A stretch of 63,236 nucleotides of DNA from Isosphaera sp. GTDB lineage: Bacteria > Planctomycetota > Planctomycetia > Gemmatales > Gemmataceae. The stretch is taken from contig PNKH01000035.1 of the NCBI GenBank assembly GCA_013822345.1, positions 1 through 63,236 on the forward strand, written 5' to 3'. The translations under genes and the position numbers were made by a program. Below the pieces are notes generated by a model. The model did no database searches, was not told where the DNA came from, and was given only the letters and a program-made list of their open reading frames with translations. This document shows, in pieces, positions 52,616-60,716 of the stretch. Numbering within the stretch: position 1 is the first letter of the stretch; each line of letters begins with the position of its first letter.

Positions 52616-53323
52616 TCAGCACGCCGCCATCTTCCGCTTCCTCCCGACCCGGCCCAGCGCCTCGATCTTCGCGATCGCCGCGACGGCGTCCGGCACCCGG
52701 CACGCCGTGTCGCCCATGTCCACCTCGACCGTCCCGACGGCCTTCGCCACCGCCTTCGCCTTGGCGGTGAGCGGGGCGACGTACCCGCCGACCGCGATCA
52801 CGAAGTTGTTCATGCAGTAGCGGACGCGGTTCGCCGCGCTGCCGATCTCCGCCCTCACCCGGCCGAGCAGCTTCTCGACCTCGGCCAGGTCGAGGTCGGT
52901 GTCCGACTTGATCGAGACGAGCGAGGCGTAGGTCGACCACCCGGCGGACGCGACCTGTTCCGAATCCGCGGCCATCCACTCCAGGGCCAGCTCCCGCCCG
53001 TGCGGCGACTCGGACGCGACCCACGCCACGGTGTAGCAGCTGAGCATCTCCCAGTACGCCGCCTTCGCCCACCTGCGGAGCTGGGCCTTCGTCATCTTCG
53101 GGGGGTCGGCGACCAGGCCGGCGAGGTACATCGCGTCGGAGTTGCCGGTGTCGTACAGCGCGAGGGCGAGGGCGTGGTCCCGCTTGATCTTCTTCTGGAG
53201 CACCTTCAGGTCGCCGACCCTGACCCCGAAGAACGGCTCGCGGGCGCCGTGCCGCAGGAACGTCTTCTTGGTCTGCTCACTGCCGAGCGTCTTCAGTTCG
53301 GCCAGCACGTCCTGTGCGGTCAC
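52616..53323 (-). CDS. DNA alkylation repair protein, AlkD-like HEAT repeat
   Basis: The protein has 235 residues with a GTG start at 53323 and AGGAG upstream. The fold is a run of helices with the family markers FLRHGAREPFFGVRVGDLKVL, ALALYDTGNSDAMYLAGLVADP and YWEMLSCYTVAWVASESPHG. AlkD-like proteins remove bulky or cationic alkylated bases by glycosylase action without base flipping. The typical catalytic Asp/Trp pair of AlkD is not certain here, and some relatives only bind DNA. It stands alone between the tRNA and the DUF1501 gene. Confidence 0.82.
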   Translation of the reverse strand: MTAQDVLAELKTLGSEQTKKTFLRHGAREPFFGVRVGDLKVLQKKIKRDHALALALYDTGNSDAMYLAGLVADPPKMTKAQLRRWAKAAYWEMLSCYTVAWVASESPHGRELALEWMAADSEQVASAGWSTYASLVSIKSDTDLDLAEVEKLLGRVRAEIGSAANRVRYCMNNFVIAVGGYVAPLTAKAKAVAKAVGTVEVDMGDTACRVPDAVAAIAKIEALGRVGRKRKMAAC

Positions 53324-53336
53324 GGGCGACTCCTTG

Positions 53337-54698
53337 TCACAGCACGCCCGGGATCGGGCGGCCCTCGGGGAGCATCGGGATACTCCGGCCCTGGCGGTCG
53401 TGCAACTCCGTTCCGAGGTCGACCCCGATCGCCTGGTACACCGTCGCGGCCACGTCGTACGGGGTGAACGCCGCGGTCGTCGGGTACGCCCCGCTCCGGT
53501 CCGTCGCCCCGACCACCTGCCCGCCCTTCACCCCGCCGCCGGCGAAGAAGATGCTCCCTGCCTTCCCCCAGTGGTCCCGCCCGCCGTCCTTGTTGATCTT
53601 CGGCGTCCGCCCGAACTCGGTCACGAACGCCACCAGCGTCTCCCCGAGCCGACCCCGGACCGCCAGGTCGTCGAGCAGGGCGGCGAACGCCCGGTCGACG
53701 CCGGCGAGGTGGTACGGCCGCTTCGCCATCTCGCAGATGTGCGGGAAGTTCTGGCTCGCCGCGTTATGATTGTCCCACAGGTTCCCGTACTCCGGGTCGT
53801 ACCCGTAGTCGACCATCACGAACGGGGCCCCGGCCTCGACCAGCCGGCGGGCCAGGAGGCAGCGGGTGCCGATCTTCGTCTTCCCGTACCGGTCGCGGGT
53901 CTTGTCCGCCTCCCGGGACAGGTCGAACGCCCCGCGGACAACCGGCGACAGCAACATATCGAACCCACCGCCGAACTCGTCGGCCAGGCCGGCGGCCGCC
54001 TCGGCGTGGCGCAGCCGCGTGTCGAGGAGGTTCCGGAGGCCGCGCCGCTCGGCGAGGCGGTCGGCGTCGAGGCCGGCGGCCGGGCTGACCGCCTGCCGGG
54101 TGAACTCCTCCTCCGGGGCCTCGGCGACCCGGGCGGTGAAGTCGGCGTTCTTCGGCTTCCCGCCGGTGCAGAACGGGGCGTACTGCCCGCCGAGCCACCC
54201 GCCGACGAACAGGTTCCACGGCGGCGGCCCGGGCCGCGTCGTGCCGGGGATGGCGACGTACCCCGGGAACCCGGCCCGCCCGCCGCGCAGCTTCGCGACG
54301 ACCGACCCGACGTTCGGCTCGGTGGTGAACTGCTGCGGGGTGACCCGCCGGCCGGCGAGGACCATCGTCTGCGACAGCAGGTGGTCGTCGTTCCCGGACG
54401 CGAACGTGCGGACCAGGGCGAGCCGATCGGTCTGCCGGGCCAGGTTCGGCATCACCTCGGTGAACCGGACGCCGGGGAGCGTGGTCTGCACCGTACCGAG
54501 GGTGCCGCGGATCTCCTCCGGGGCGTCCGGCTTCGGGTCGAAGCTGTCGTGGTGGGTGACCCCGCCCATCAGGTTCAGCAGGACGACGGACCGGGCCTTC
54601 GGCGCAGCGGCCTGGGCGAGGCCGGGGGCGACCGTGGCGGCGACGCCGAGGCCGCCGACGCGGAGGAGGTCGCGGCGGGAGAGGAGGGAGAGGGGCAT
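53337..54698 (-). CDS. DUF1501 protein, Tat-exported (second copy)
   Basis: The protein has 453 residues. LSRRDLLRVGG (5-15) is a twin-arginine signal. The body contains VVLLNLMGGVTHHDSFDPKPDAPEEI, WDNHNAASQNFPH, TEFGRTPKINKDGGRDHWG and FFAGGGVKGGQVVGATD, the DUF1501 pattern related to sulfatases. It is shorter than the copy at 23.1 kb and clearly a different subfamily. Again no DUF1549/DUF1553 partner is adjacent. It is divergent from the cysteine desulfurase gene with a shared, overlapping promoter region. Confidence 0.92.
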   Translation of the reverse strand: MPLSLLSRRDLLRVGGLGVAATVAPGLAQAAAPKARSVVLLNLMGGVTHHDSFDPKPDAPEEIRGTLGTVQTTLPGVRFTEVMPNLARQTDRLALVRTFASGNDDHLLSQTMVLAGRRVTPQQFTTEPNVGSVVAKLRGGRAGFPGYVAIPGTTRPGPPPWNLFVGGWLGGQYAPFCTGGKPKNADFTARVAEAPEEEFTRQAVSPAAGLDADRLAERRGLRNLLDTRLRHAEAAAGLADEFGGGFDMLLSPVVRGAFDLSREADKTRDRYGKTKIGTRCLLARRLVEAGAPFVMVDYGYDPEYGNLWDNHNAASQNFPHICEMAKRPYHLAGVDRAFAALLDDLAVRGRLGETLVAFVTEFGRTPKINKDGGRDHWGKAGSIFFAGGGVKGGQVVGATDRSGAYPTTAAFTPYDVAATVYQAIGVDLGTELHDRQGRSIPMLPEGRPIPGVL

Positions 54699-54723
54699 GG
54701 CGGGGCTCCGTGGCAGGACCCCG

Positions 54724-54753
54724 ATTATGGCCCCGGTCGCGGCGGATTACAAT
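54724..54753. promoter_or_regulatory. Superimposed divergent promoters of DUF1501 and cysteine desulfurase
   Basis: On the minus strand TTGTAA (54752-54747) and CATAAT (54729-54724) are 17 bases apart. On the plus strand TTATGG (54725-54730) and TACAAT (54748-54753) are also 17 apart. Each -35 overlaps the other promoter's -10, so only one direction can be occupied at a time. The plus -10 lies 7 bases before the cysteine desulfurase ATG. Confidence 0.45.
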
Positions 54754-54759
54754 CGGGTG

Positions 54760-55902
54760 ATGGCGCCAATTTACCTGGACCACAACGCGACGACGCCGCT
54801 GCTGCCGGAGGCGGCCGAGGCCGTCCGCCGGGCGGAGGCGGAGGCGTGGGGGAACCCGTCGTCGGCGCACGCCGCCGGCCGGCAGGCGCGGCGGGTGCTG
54901 GAAGACAGTCGGGAGCGGGTGGCGGCGGCGCTGGGGGCGCACCCGGACGAGGTGACGTTCACCGGCGGGGCGACGGAGGCGAACAACCTGGCCGTGTTCG
55001 GGCTCGTGGGCGAGGCACTCCTGCCTCGCGCGCCGGGCCGGGTCGCCGCGTCGCACCTGGAACACCCGTGCGTGGTCGAGCCGGTGCGGCGGCTGGCGGC
55101 CCGCGGGTGGGCGGTCGAGTGGTGGCCGGCCGACAGCCGCGGGGTCGTTCAGCCCGCCCCGGTCCACCCCGACACCGGGCTCGTCTGCGTGATGCTCGCG
55201 AACCACGAGACAGGGGCGGTCCAGCCGGTGCGTGACATCGCGGTGTCACTGCCGCCGGGGGCCGCGCTCCACTGCGACGCGGCCCAGGCGGTCGGCAAGC
55301 TGCCGGTGAACTTCCGTGCCCTCGGGGCGACGACCCTGGCCGCGTCGGCGCACAAGTTCGGCGGCCCGAAGGGCGTCGGCGTGTTGCTGGTGAGGCGCGG
55401 CACCGTGCTTCACCCCCTGCTGGTCGGCGGGCACCAGCAGGGCGGCCGGCGGCCGGGGACGGAGCCGGTGGCGCTGGCGGCGGGCATGGCCGCGGCGCTC
55501 GACCACGCGGTCCGCAACCTGGACGCGGCCCGGGCGAAGCTGGCGGCGCTGCGGGCGCGGCTGTGGGAGCGCCTCCGGGAAGTGGCCGCCCCGGTGGTGC
55601 TGAACGGCCCGGAGGTCGGGGCCGCGGACGTGATGCCGGCGACGCTGAACGTGTCGTTCCCGGGGTGCCGGGCGGACCTGCTGCTGATGGCCCTCGACCT
55701 GGCCGAGGTGGCGTGCTCGGCCGGGTCGGCGTGTTCGAGCGGGAGCCTGCTGCCGAGCCCGGTGCTGCGGGCGATGGGCGTCCCGGACGACGTTCTGCGG
55801 TCGGCGGTGCGGTTCAGTTTCGGGCCGGGGGTCGAGTTTGCCGATGTTGACGACGCGGCGGGTCGGATCGGCTCCGCGGCGCGGGCCGGGCGGGGCGGGT
55901 AA
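54760..55902 (+). CDS. Cysteine desulfurase (NifS/IscS-like)
   Basis: The protein has 380 residues from MAPIYLDHNATTPL. It is a PLP enzyme that removes sulfur from cysteine for Fe-S clusters or tRNA thiolation. Visible features are the N-terminal YLDHNATTP, the ATEANN loop (71-76), PLP-contact NHET and HCDAAQA, the Schiff-base lysine Lys199 in SAHKFGGPKG, and the mobile active-site loop GSACSSG with Cys325. Length and spacing match group I/II IscS/NifS proteins. An ORF starting far upstream overlaps the DUF1501 gene and is rejected. No iscU or isc regulator lies nearby. Confidence 0.95.
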   Translation: MAPIYLDHNATTPLLPEAAEAVRRAEAEAWGNPSSAHAAGRQARRVLEDSRERVAAALGAHPDEVTFTGGATEANNLAVFGLVGEALLPRAPGRVAASHLEHPCVVEPVRRLAARGWAVEWWPADSRGVVQPAPVHPDTGLVCVMLANHETGAVQPVRDIAVSLPPGAALHCDAAQAVGKLPVNFRALGATTLAASAHKFGGPKGVGVLLVRRGTVLHPLLVGGHQQGGRRPGTEPVALAAGMAAALDHAVRNLDAARAKLAALRARLWERLREVAAPVVLNGPEVGAADVMPATLNVSFPGCRADLLLMALDLAEVACSAGSACSSGSLLPSPVLRAMGVPDDVLRSAVRFSFGPGVEFADVDDAAGRIGSAARAGRGG

Positions 55903-55935
55903 GATGGGGTGAACTTTCCCTGGCGGAGGCCGACC

Positions 55936-56295
55936 GTGCCGACCATCCCCGTGCTGCTCGAACCGACCCCGGGCGGGTTCCGCGCCACGACCGGGGCGCC
56001 GCTGAACCTGTCGGCCGAGGCCCCGACCGCGGACGAGGCGCTGGCCGCCGTCCGCGGGGCGTACGCGGCGAAGCTGGCCGCCGGGGCGAAGGTGGTCCCC
56101 CTGGACGACCCCTGGGAGGCCCGGCTCCGCGAACTCACCTCCGACATGGCCGCCAACCCGATGTTCGACGAGTGGGTCGCCGCCACGAAAGAGTACCGGC
56201 GGCAGCGCGAGGCCGAGGAGGACGCCGCGGAAGCCGCGGCCGAGGCCGCCGAGGCGGCCCGGACCCGACCCGCCCCCCAGGAACCGGCCGCGTGA
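55936..56295 (+). CDS. HicB-like antitoxin partner of a PIN toxin
   Basis: The protein has 119 residues from a GTG with GGAGG seven bases upstream. The first about 50 residues (VLLEPTPGGFRATTGAPLNL, TADEALAAVRGAYAAKL) follow the HicB beta-alpha pattern of a degenerate RNase H fold. The rest is a helical, acidic and alanine-rich tail that would wrap the toxin. No DNA-binding ribbon-helix-helix motif is seen. The stop overlaps the toxin start as GTGA, giving translational coupling. The pairing of a HicB-like antitoxin with a PIN toxin rather than HicA is unusual. Confidence 0.72.
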   Translation: MPTIPVLLEPTPGGFRATTGAPLNLSAEAPTADEALAAVRGAYAAKLAAGAKVVPLDDPWEARLRELTSDMAANPMFDEWVAATKEYRRQREAEEDAAEAAAEAAEAARTRPAPQEPAA

Positions 56296-56741
56296 GCGTG
56301 TTCATCCTCGACACCGACACGCTGACGCTCCTCCAGCATGACGACCCGGTCGTGCTGGCCGCGGTGATGTCCGCCCGCCGGTCGGGTGACACCGTCGGCA
56401 TCTGCGTCGTGACCGTCGAGGAGCAGTCGAGTGGTTGGTTGGCGGCGGCCCGCACGGCGCGGACGCCCGCACAACTGGCCCGTGTCTCGCGGCTCTTCGC
56501 CCGCGCCGCGGAGTTGTGGGGCACGTTCCGGGTCTTCCCGCAGACCGAGGCGTCGCTCGCCCGGTTCGACGCCCTCGTCCGACTGAAGCTGAACGTCGGC
56601 AAGATGGACCTCCGGGTCGCCAGCGTCGCGCTCGACCTCGGGGCCGTCGTCGTGACCCACAACACCCGCGACTTCGGCCGCGTTCCTGGGCTCCCCATCA
56701 CCGACTGGACACAACCCCCGACACCCGCCGCATCCGCTTGA
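56292..56741 (+). CDS. VapC-like PIN-domain toxin ribonuclease
   Basis: The protein has 149 residues with a GTG start overlapping the antitoxin stop. The PIN fold is marked by [10 protein letters not shown] with the first acidic residue, VTVEEQ with a Glu, [11 protein letters not shown] with the central Asp, and [11 protein letters not shown] with the last Asp. These acidic residues coordinate the Mg2+ used to cut RNA. PIN toxins of the VapC group cleave tRNA or rRNA and are held in check by the gene upstream. Confidence 0.88.
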   Translation: MSVFILDTDTLTLLQHDDPVVLAAVMSARRSGDTVGICVVTVEEQSSGWLAAARTARTPAQLARVSRLFARAAELWGTFRVFPQTEASLARFDALVRLKLNVGKMDLRVASVALDLGAVVVTHNTRDFGRVPGLPITDWTQPPTPAASA

Positions 56742-56772
56742 CTCGCTGTCGCTTGCGCCACCACGGTTCGGC

Positions 56773-56801
56773 TTTACGCGGGCGGCCGAAATCGGTATAA
56801 T
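56773..56801 (+). promoter_or_regulatory. Promoter of dnaA, with consensus -10
   Basis: TTTACG (56773-56778) and a perfect TATAAT (56796-56801) are 17 bases apart. The first ATG of dnaA is at 56812, only 10 bases after the -10, so the transcript should be leaderless or have a leader of about four bases. Confidence 0.6.
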
Positions 56802-56811
56802 TCCCGGTGGA

Positions 56812-57873
56812 ATGATGACGCCGGTGCGGACGACAACTGGTGCCTTCCCCACCCTCGCGGACGAGGGCGCCGAGACCGCACCCGTCCGCCCGACACCCCC
56901 GCCGCGGATCGACCTGGCCGGCTTCCTCGGGCGGCCGGAGAACCGGTCGGCGGTGCGGGCCGTGCGGCGGCTCGCCCGGGCCGTCCTGACAGGGAACCGG
57001 TTGCCGTTCGCGCCGCTCGTGCTCCACGGTCCGCCGGGCTGCGGGAAGACCGCCCTCACGGCCGCCGCGCTGGCCGCCCTCGCCGCCGAGGCGCCGGCGC
57101 TGACCGCCCGGGTCGCGCCGGCCGGCGACCTCGCCCGCCCAGACGACGCCGGGTTCGCCGACCCCGACCTGGCTGACTGCGACGTGCTCGTCCTCGAAGA
57201 CCTGCAGCACCTGCCGGCCCGGGCGGCCGGCGCCGCGGCCGACCTCCTCGACCACCGGGCCGCCCGCCGACGGCCGACGGTCGTCACCGCCGGGGTCGGA
57301 CCGGCCGGGCTGCGACACCTGCCGCGCCGCTTGACCTCGCGGCTCGCGGCCGGGCTGGTCGTCCGGATGGACCCGCTCGGGGCGGCGGGCCGGCGGGCGG
57401 TGCTGGCGGCGGCCGCCCGGAACCTGCGGCTCACCCACGACGCCCTCGACTGGCTCGCGGCCGGGGTCGGGCTGCGGGCGGGCCTCGGGCGGCTGCGGGC
57501 GCTGGCCCTCGCCGCCCCGGACTTCCCCGGCCCGCTCGACCGGACCGCCGCCGAGCGGGTGCTGGCCGGGTCGGGCCAACCGACCTCGCGCCCGGACGAC
57601 CTGGCAGCGATCATGGGCCGGGTGTGTGTCGCGTTCGGGGTCGGCGAGCGGGAGTTGCTCGGCCCGAGTCGGTTGCGGACGGTGCTGGTCCCGCGGCAGG
57701 TGGCGATGTACCTGGCCCGGGAGGTCGGCCGGCTGTCGCTGCCGCGGATCGGGGCCGCGTTCGGCCGGGACCACACGACCGTCCTCCACGCCTGCCGGAA
57801 AGTCGAGGCAGACGTGGCCGCCGACGCGGAGTTGGCCGGCCGGGTGCGGCAGCTGCGGCAGGAACTCGGGTAG
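56812..57873 (+). CDS. dnaA: Chromosomal replication initiator DnaA, short form
   Basis: The protein has 353 residues, about 100 fewer than usual. The AAA+ domain starts almost at once: Walker A GPPGCGKT at 73-80, Walker B VLVLED at 125-130, and an arginine-rich sensor region following. The DNA-binding domain IV lies at 262-353 with the DnaA signature [14 protein letters not shown] (318-331). Domain I, which binds DnaB helicase and DiaA, and most of the linker are missing. ATG 56812 or 56815 are both possible. Next to dnaN, DUF721 and gyrB the assignment is secure. It initiates replication by opening the adjacent origin. Confidence 0.9.
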   Translation: MMTPVRTTTGAFPTLADEGAETAPVRPTPPPRIDLAGFLGRPENRSAVRAVRRLARAVLTGNRLPFAPLVLHGPPGCGKTALTAAALAALAAEAPALTARVAPAGDLARPDDAGFADPDLADCDVLVLEDLQHLPARAAGAAADLLDHRAARRRPTVVTAGVGPAGLRHLPRRLTSRLAAGLVVRMDPLGAAGRRAVLAAAARNLRLTHDALDWLAAGVGLRAGLGRLRALALAAPDFPGPLDRTAAERVLAGSGQPTSRPDDLAAIMGRVCVAFGVGERELLGPSRLRTVLVPRQVAMYLAREVGRLSLPRIGAAFGRDHTTVLHACRKVEADVAADAELAGRVRQLRQELG

Positions 57874-58197
57874 CCCTGTGGAAAACCCGGCGCGCGGGTG
57901 GCGCGCCCGCTGCGACACCCGGCGCGCGAACGGCGTCGGGAGCGGCGGCCGGAGCGGGTCGGGTCCGGGGCGTCGCAGGAACACCGGGGCGCGCCGCCGG
58001 CGCGCCAACGTTTCCACACCCGGGACGGGACCGCGGCGGCCAAGGATTCGGAGGCGAGCGGGTCGGTTCGCGGGGTGTGCGCGCCAGAAACCCCGGTCAC
58101 CTTACTACCGCTACTGGGTGTTCTGAATCAAGGAATGAAGTAAAGGGTTAGCCGGCCGGAAGGCCCAAGCCCACGGACGGGCGAAAGGAAGGCTCCG
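57874..58197. other. Probable replication origin (oriC) between dnaA and dnaN
   Basis: The 324-base spacer contains two inverted DnaA-box-like sites: TGTGGAAAA (57877-57885; one mismatch to the complement of TTATCCACA) and GTTTCCACA (58010-58018; two mismatches). Between them are five GGCGCGC motifs starting at 57889, 57900, 57921, 57988 and 57999. At 58121-58150 an AT-rich patch (20 of 30 bases A/T) could be the unwinding element. AAAGGAAGG at 58184-58192 is the dnaN ribosome site. No gene is present. Confidence 0.65.
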
Positions 58198-59331
58198 ATG
58201 AAGCTGACGTGCCGGCGGGACGGGTTGCTGACCGCGTGCCAACTGGTGTCCGCCGCCGTCCCGGCCCGGACGACCAACGCCGTCCTGAGCTGCGTCAAGG
58301 CGGTCGCCCGGGACGACGCCCTGACCCTGGTCGCGTTCGACACCGAGGTCGGGATCCGGTACGAGCTCCGCGGCAACGAGGTCGCCCGGGCCGGGGCCGC
58401 CATCCTCCCGATCAACCAGCTCTCCCAGATCCTCAAGGAGAGCACCGACGACGACGTGTCCCTCGACGCCACCGGGGAAGTCACCCGGGTGCGGGCCGGG
58501 ACCAGCCGGTTCGAGCTGCCGGCCCGGCCGGTGGACGAGTTCCCGGACCTGCCGGCGTTCGACGACGCCGGCCGGTACCACGAGGTGACGGCCGGCATCC
58601 TCCGGGCGATGATCCGGCGGACCGCGTTCGCGGCGGACAAGAAGGACAGCGGCGGGCGGTTCGCCCTGAAGGGCGTCCTGTGGGAGGCGGAGGGGAAGAC
58701 GGCCCGGCTGGTCGCCACCGACACCAAGCGGCTGGCCGTGTGTGAGGGGCCGGCGACGGTGTACGGCCCGGCCGAGGGGGCGAAGACCTCGCACCTGGTC
58801 CCGCCGAAGGCGATCGCGCTCTTGGAGCGGAACCTGACCGACGACGGGGAGCTGGTGCGGGTCGGGCTGCGGCCGAACGACGCCCTGTTCCAGACCGAGC
58901 GGGCGATGATCTACACCACCCTGGTGCAGGGCCGGTACCCGCCGTACCGGGACATCATCGGGCAGACCCGCAAGACCGCAGCGGTGACGGTGCCGCTGCC
59001 GGTCGAGGGGTTCCTGGCCCGGGTCCGGCAGGCGGCGATCGTGACCGACGACGAGAGCAAGCGGGTGGACATGACGTTCGCCCCCGGCCGGGTCGGGATG
59101 AAGGCCCGCGGGTCGGAGACCGGGTCGAGCGACGTGGAGCTGCCGCTGCCCGACTACGACGGTCCGGAGGTGACGATCGCGTTCGACCCGTCGTACCTGG
59201 TGGAGTTCCTGCGGGCGCTGGAGGGCGAGCCGGCGGTGACGCTGGAGATGACCGACGGCGGGAAGCCGGCGCTATTCCGGTGCGGGGACGGGTACGTGTA
59301 CCTGGTGATGCCGCTGGCCGGGCAGGGGTGA
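58198..59331 (+). CDS. dnaN: DNA polymerase III sliding clamp (beta subunit)
   Basis: The protein has 377 residues, close to the usual 366. Its three tandem domains each show the clamp pattern: the start KLTCRRDGLLTACQLVSAAV, the middle YHEVTAGILRAMIRRTAFAADKKDSGGRFAL with ATDTKRLAV, and the end IAFDPSYLVEFLRALEGEP and GDGYVYLVMPL. It forms a ring around DNA that holds polymerase III and repair proteins. The ATG is preceded by AAAGGAAGG. Its position directly after dnaA and the origin spacer is the classical arrangement. Confidence 0.96.
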   Translation: MKLTCRRDGLLTACQLVSAAVPARTTNAVLSCVKAVARDDALTLVAFDTEVGIRYELRGNEVARAGAAILPINQLSQILKESTDDDVSLDATGEVTRVRAGTSRFELPARPVDEFPDLPAFDDAGRYHEVTAGILRAMIRRTAFAADKKDSGGRFALKGVLWEAEGKTARLVATDTKRLAVCEGPATVYGPAEGAKTSHLVPPKAIALLERNLTDDGELVRVGLRPNDALFQTERAMIYTTLVQGRYPPYRDIIGQTRKTAAVTVPLPVEGFLARVRQAAIVTDDESKRVDMTFAPGRVGMKARGSETGSSDVELPLPDYDGPEVTIAFDPSYLVEFLRALEGEPAVTLEMTDGGKPALFRCGDGYVYLVMPLAGQG

Positions 59332-59350
59332 GTGAGGCCGCGGGTAGGTA

Positions 59351-59444
59351 GTGGGGTGGGCCGAGCCCGGCTCTGGGGCGAGTCCCACCGGTCTGCGGAA
59401 GGTGGTGGGACTCGCCGGCGGGGCGCCGGCTCGGCCCACCCCAC
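59351..59444. repeat. Imperfect intergenic palindrome
   Basis: GTGGGGTGGGCCGAGCC at the left pairs with GGCTCGGCCCACCCCAC at the right, with further internal pairing (GGCGAGTCCCACC with GGTGGGACTCGCC). It lies between dnaN and the DUF721 gene. Confidence 0.8.
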
Positions 59445-59463
59445 GGGGCCCGCAGGGTGAGCC

Positions 59464-59775
59464 ATGGCCGAGGGGAACCGTGGGCCCGAGAACCTCGCCG
59501 ACGTCCTCGCCCGGCTGTTCACGTCCCGCGGGTGGGGGAGGAAGAACGAGCGGGTGCGGCTGGAGGCGGCGTGGGCGGACGCGGCCGGGCCGGAGCTGCT
59601 GCCCAACACCCGGGTGCTGGGGATGAAGCGGGGCGTGCTGGAGGTCGAGGTGCGGAACGCGGTGCTGTTGGGGGAGCTGGCGCAGTTCCACAAGCGCGGG
59701 CTCTTGGCGAAGCTCCGCAAGGGGCTGCCCGGGGTCACCCTGACCGACCTGAAGTTCCGCGCCGGGGCGTGGTGA
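59464..59775 (+). CDS. dciA: DUF721 / DciA-like helicase loader
   Basis: The protein has 103 residues. It shows the DUF721 pattern NLADVLARLFTSRGWG, then LEAAWADAAGPELLPNTRVLGMKRGVLEVEV and LAQFHKRGLLAKLRK. DUF721 includes DciA, the ancestral DnaB-loading factor of bacteria that lack DnaC or DnaI. Location next to dnaA and dnaN fits this role. The usual recF gene of such clusters is missing at this position. Confidence 0.85.
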   Translation: MAEGNRGPENLADVLARLFTSRGWGRKNERVRLEAAWADAAGPELLPNTRVLGMKRGVLEVEVRNAVLLGELAQFHKRGLLAKLRKGLPGVTLTDLKFRAGAW

Positions 59776-59788
59776 AGGAGTACCTGGG

Positions 59789-60460
59789 ATGAACCGACTG
59801 CTGGCGACCGTGTTCGTGGGTGTGGCGGTGCTCGGCGTGGCGCCGGCCGCCCCGGTCCCGAAGGGCGGCGACACCCCGCTCTACTTCCCGACGGAGGTCG
59901 GGACGAAGTGGGTCGTGCGGCACCCGTGGATGCCGGCCGGTTACAGCGACATGACGTACACGGTGACCGCGGTGGAGGAGAAGGACGGGGCGAAGGTGGT
60001 GACCGTGTCGGAGGCGTACACCGTCGACTGGAGCGGCATCATCAAGGTGGTCGGGCGGGAGGGGCCGGACGTCGAGGCGATCGACCGGCCCGACGCCCGG
60101 TACCGCGTGTCGACGGACGGCGTGTTCGTGCTGGCGAACTACGACCTCGAGAAGAAGCGGCTGGTGGACCGGGAGGAGCCGGGGTGCATCCTGCGGTTCC
60201 CGGCCAAGCCGGGCCACTCCGAGAAGGGGGCGGACGCCGCGGGGCGGTACAACTGGGCGAAGACCGTCGGCAAGCCGGAGCGGGTCAAAGTCACGGGCGG
60301 GACGTTCGACGCGATCAGGGTCGATGTCGAGAGCACCCAGGATGGCAAGGAGTACCCCCACTGGACGGGCTGGTACGCGCCAGGCATCGGGCTGGTCAAG
60401 GTGGTGTACGGGGGCGAGGTCAAGGTCGAGCTGGTCTCGTTCACCCCGGCGAAGAAGTGA
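59789..60460 (+). CDS. Exported protein of unknown function
   Basis: The protein has 223 residues and a signal peptide (MNRLLATVFVGVAVLGVAPAA). After APVPKGGD, a processing region common in exported proteins of this organism, the mature part is beta-rich: YFPTEVGTKWVVRHP, SDMTYTVTAVEEKDGAKVVTV, GGTFDAIRVDVEST and WYAPGIGLVKVVYGG. This pattern recalls beta-sheet shell proteins that carry hydrophobic cargo. No catalytic motif was found. It starts 13 bases after the DUF721 stop and is probably co-transcribed. Confidence 0.75.
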   Translation: MNRLLATVFVGVAVLGVAPAAPVPKGGDTPLYFPTEVGTKWVVRHPWMPAGYSDMTYTVTAVEEKDGAKVVTVSEAYTVDWSGIIKVVGREGPDVEAIDRPDARYRVSTDGVFVLANYDLEKKRLVDREEPGCILRFPAKPGHSEKGADAAGRYNWAKTVGKPERVKVTGGTFDAIRVDVESTQDGKEYPHWTGWYAPGIGLVKVVYGGEVKVELVSFTPAKK

Positions 60461-60514
60461 CCCCCGCCCCGGCGCGGTTGCGAGCGCGACGCCCGCCGGG
60501 ATTCCGCCCACGCC

Positions 60515-60645
60515 GCCAGGGGTTGCGCTCCGCTCCACCCCTGGCTACCGGCGGTCGCCGCTCCGCGGCTGACACTCTTGGAGTCCCGGAGGGACGGCCG
60601 AGGGTAGCCAGGGGTGGAGCGACCGAAGGGAGCGCAACCCCTGGC
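60515..60645. repeat. Long imperfect palindrome upstream of gyrB
   Basis: The outer arms (GCCAGGGGTTGCGCTCC with complement GGAGCGCAACCCCTGGC) and inner pairs (CCACCCCTGGCTACC with GGTAGCCAGGGGTGG) surround about 50 bases of spacer. It occupies half of the 256-base gap before gyrB. Confidence 0.85.
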
Positions 60646-60716
60646 GGGTGACGGCGGAAGGTCGGTGCGGCCGCCGCCGAGACGAGCCACCACTAACGAC
60701 GCGAGAACCGACACCG

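Noticed and set aside
54989..55040. Short GCGAGGCA/TGCCTCGC palindrome inside cysteine desulfurase as an inserted element
   Set aside because: Arms are only 8 bases and the encoded loop has about normal length compared with IscS, so no insertion is needed to explain it.
59464..60460. recF expected between dnaN and gyrB
   Set aside because: The two genes there are a DUF721 protein and an exported protein; no P-loop ATPase is present.
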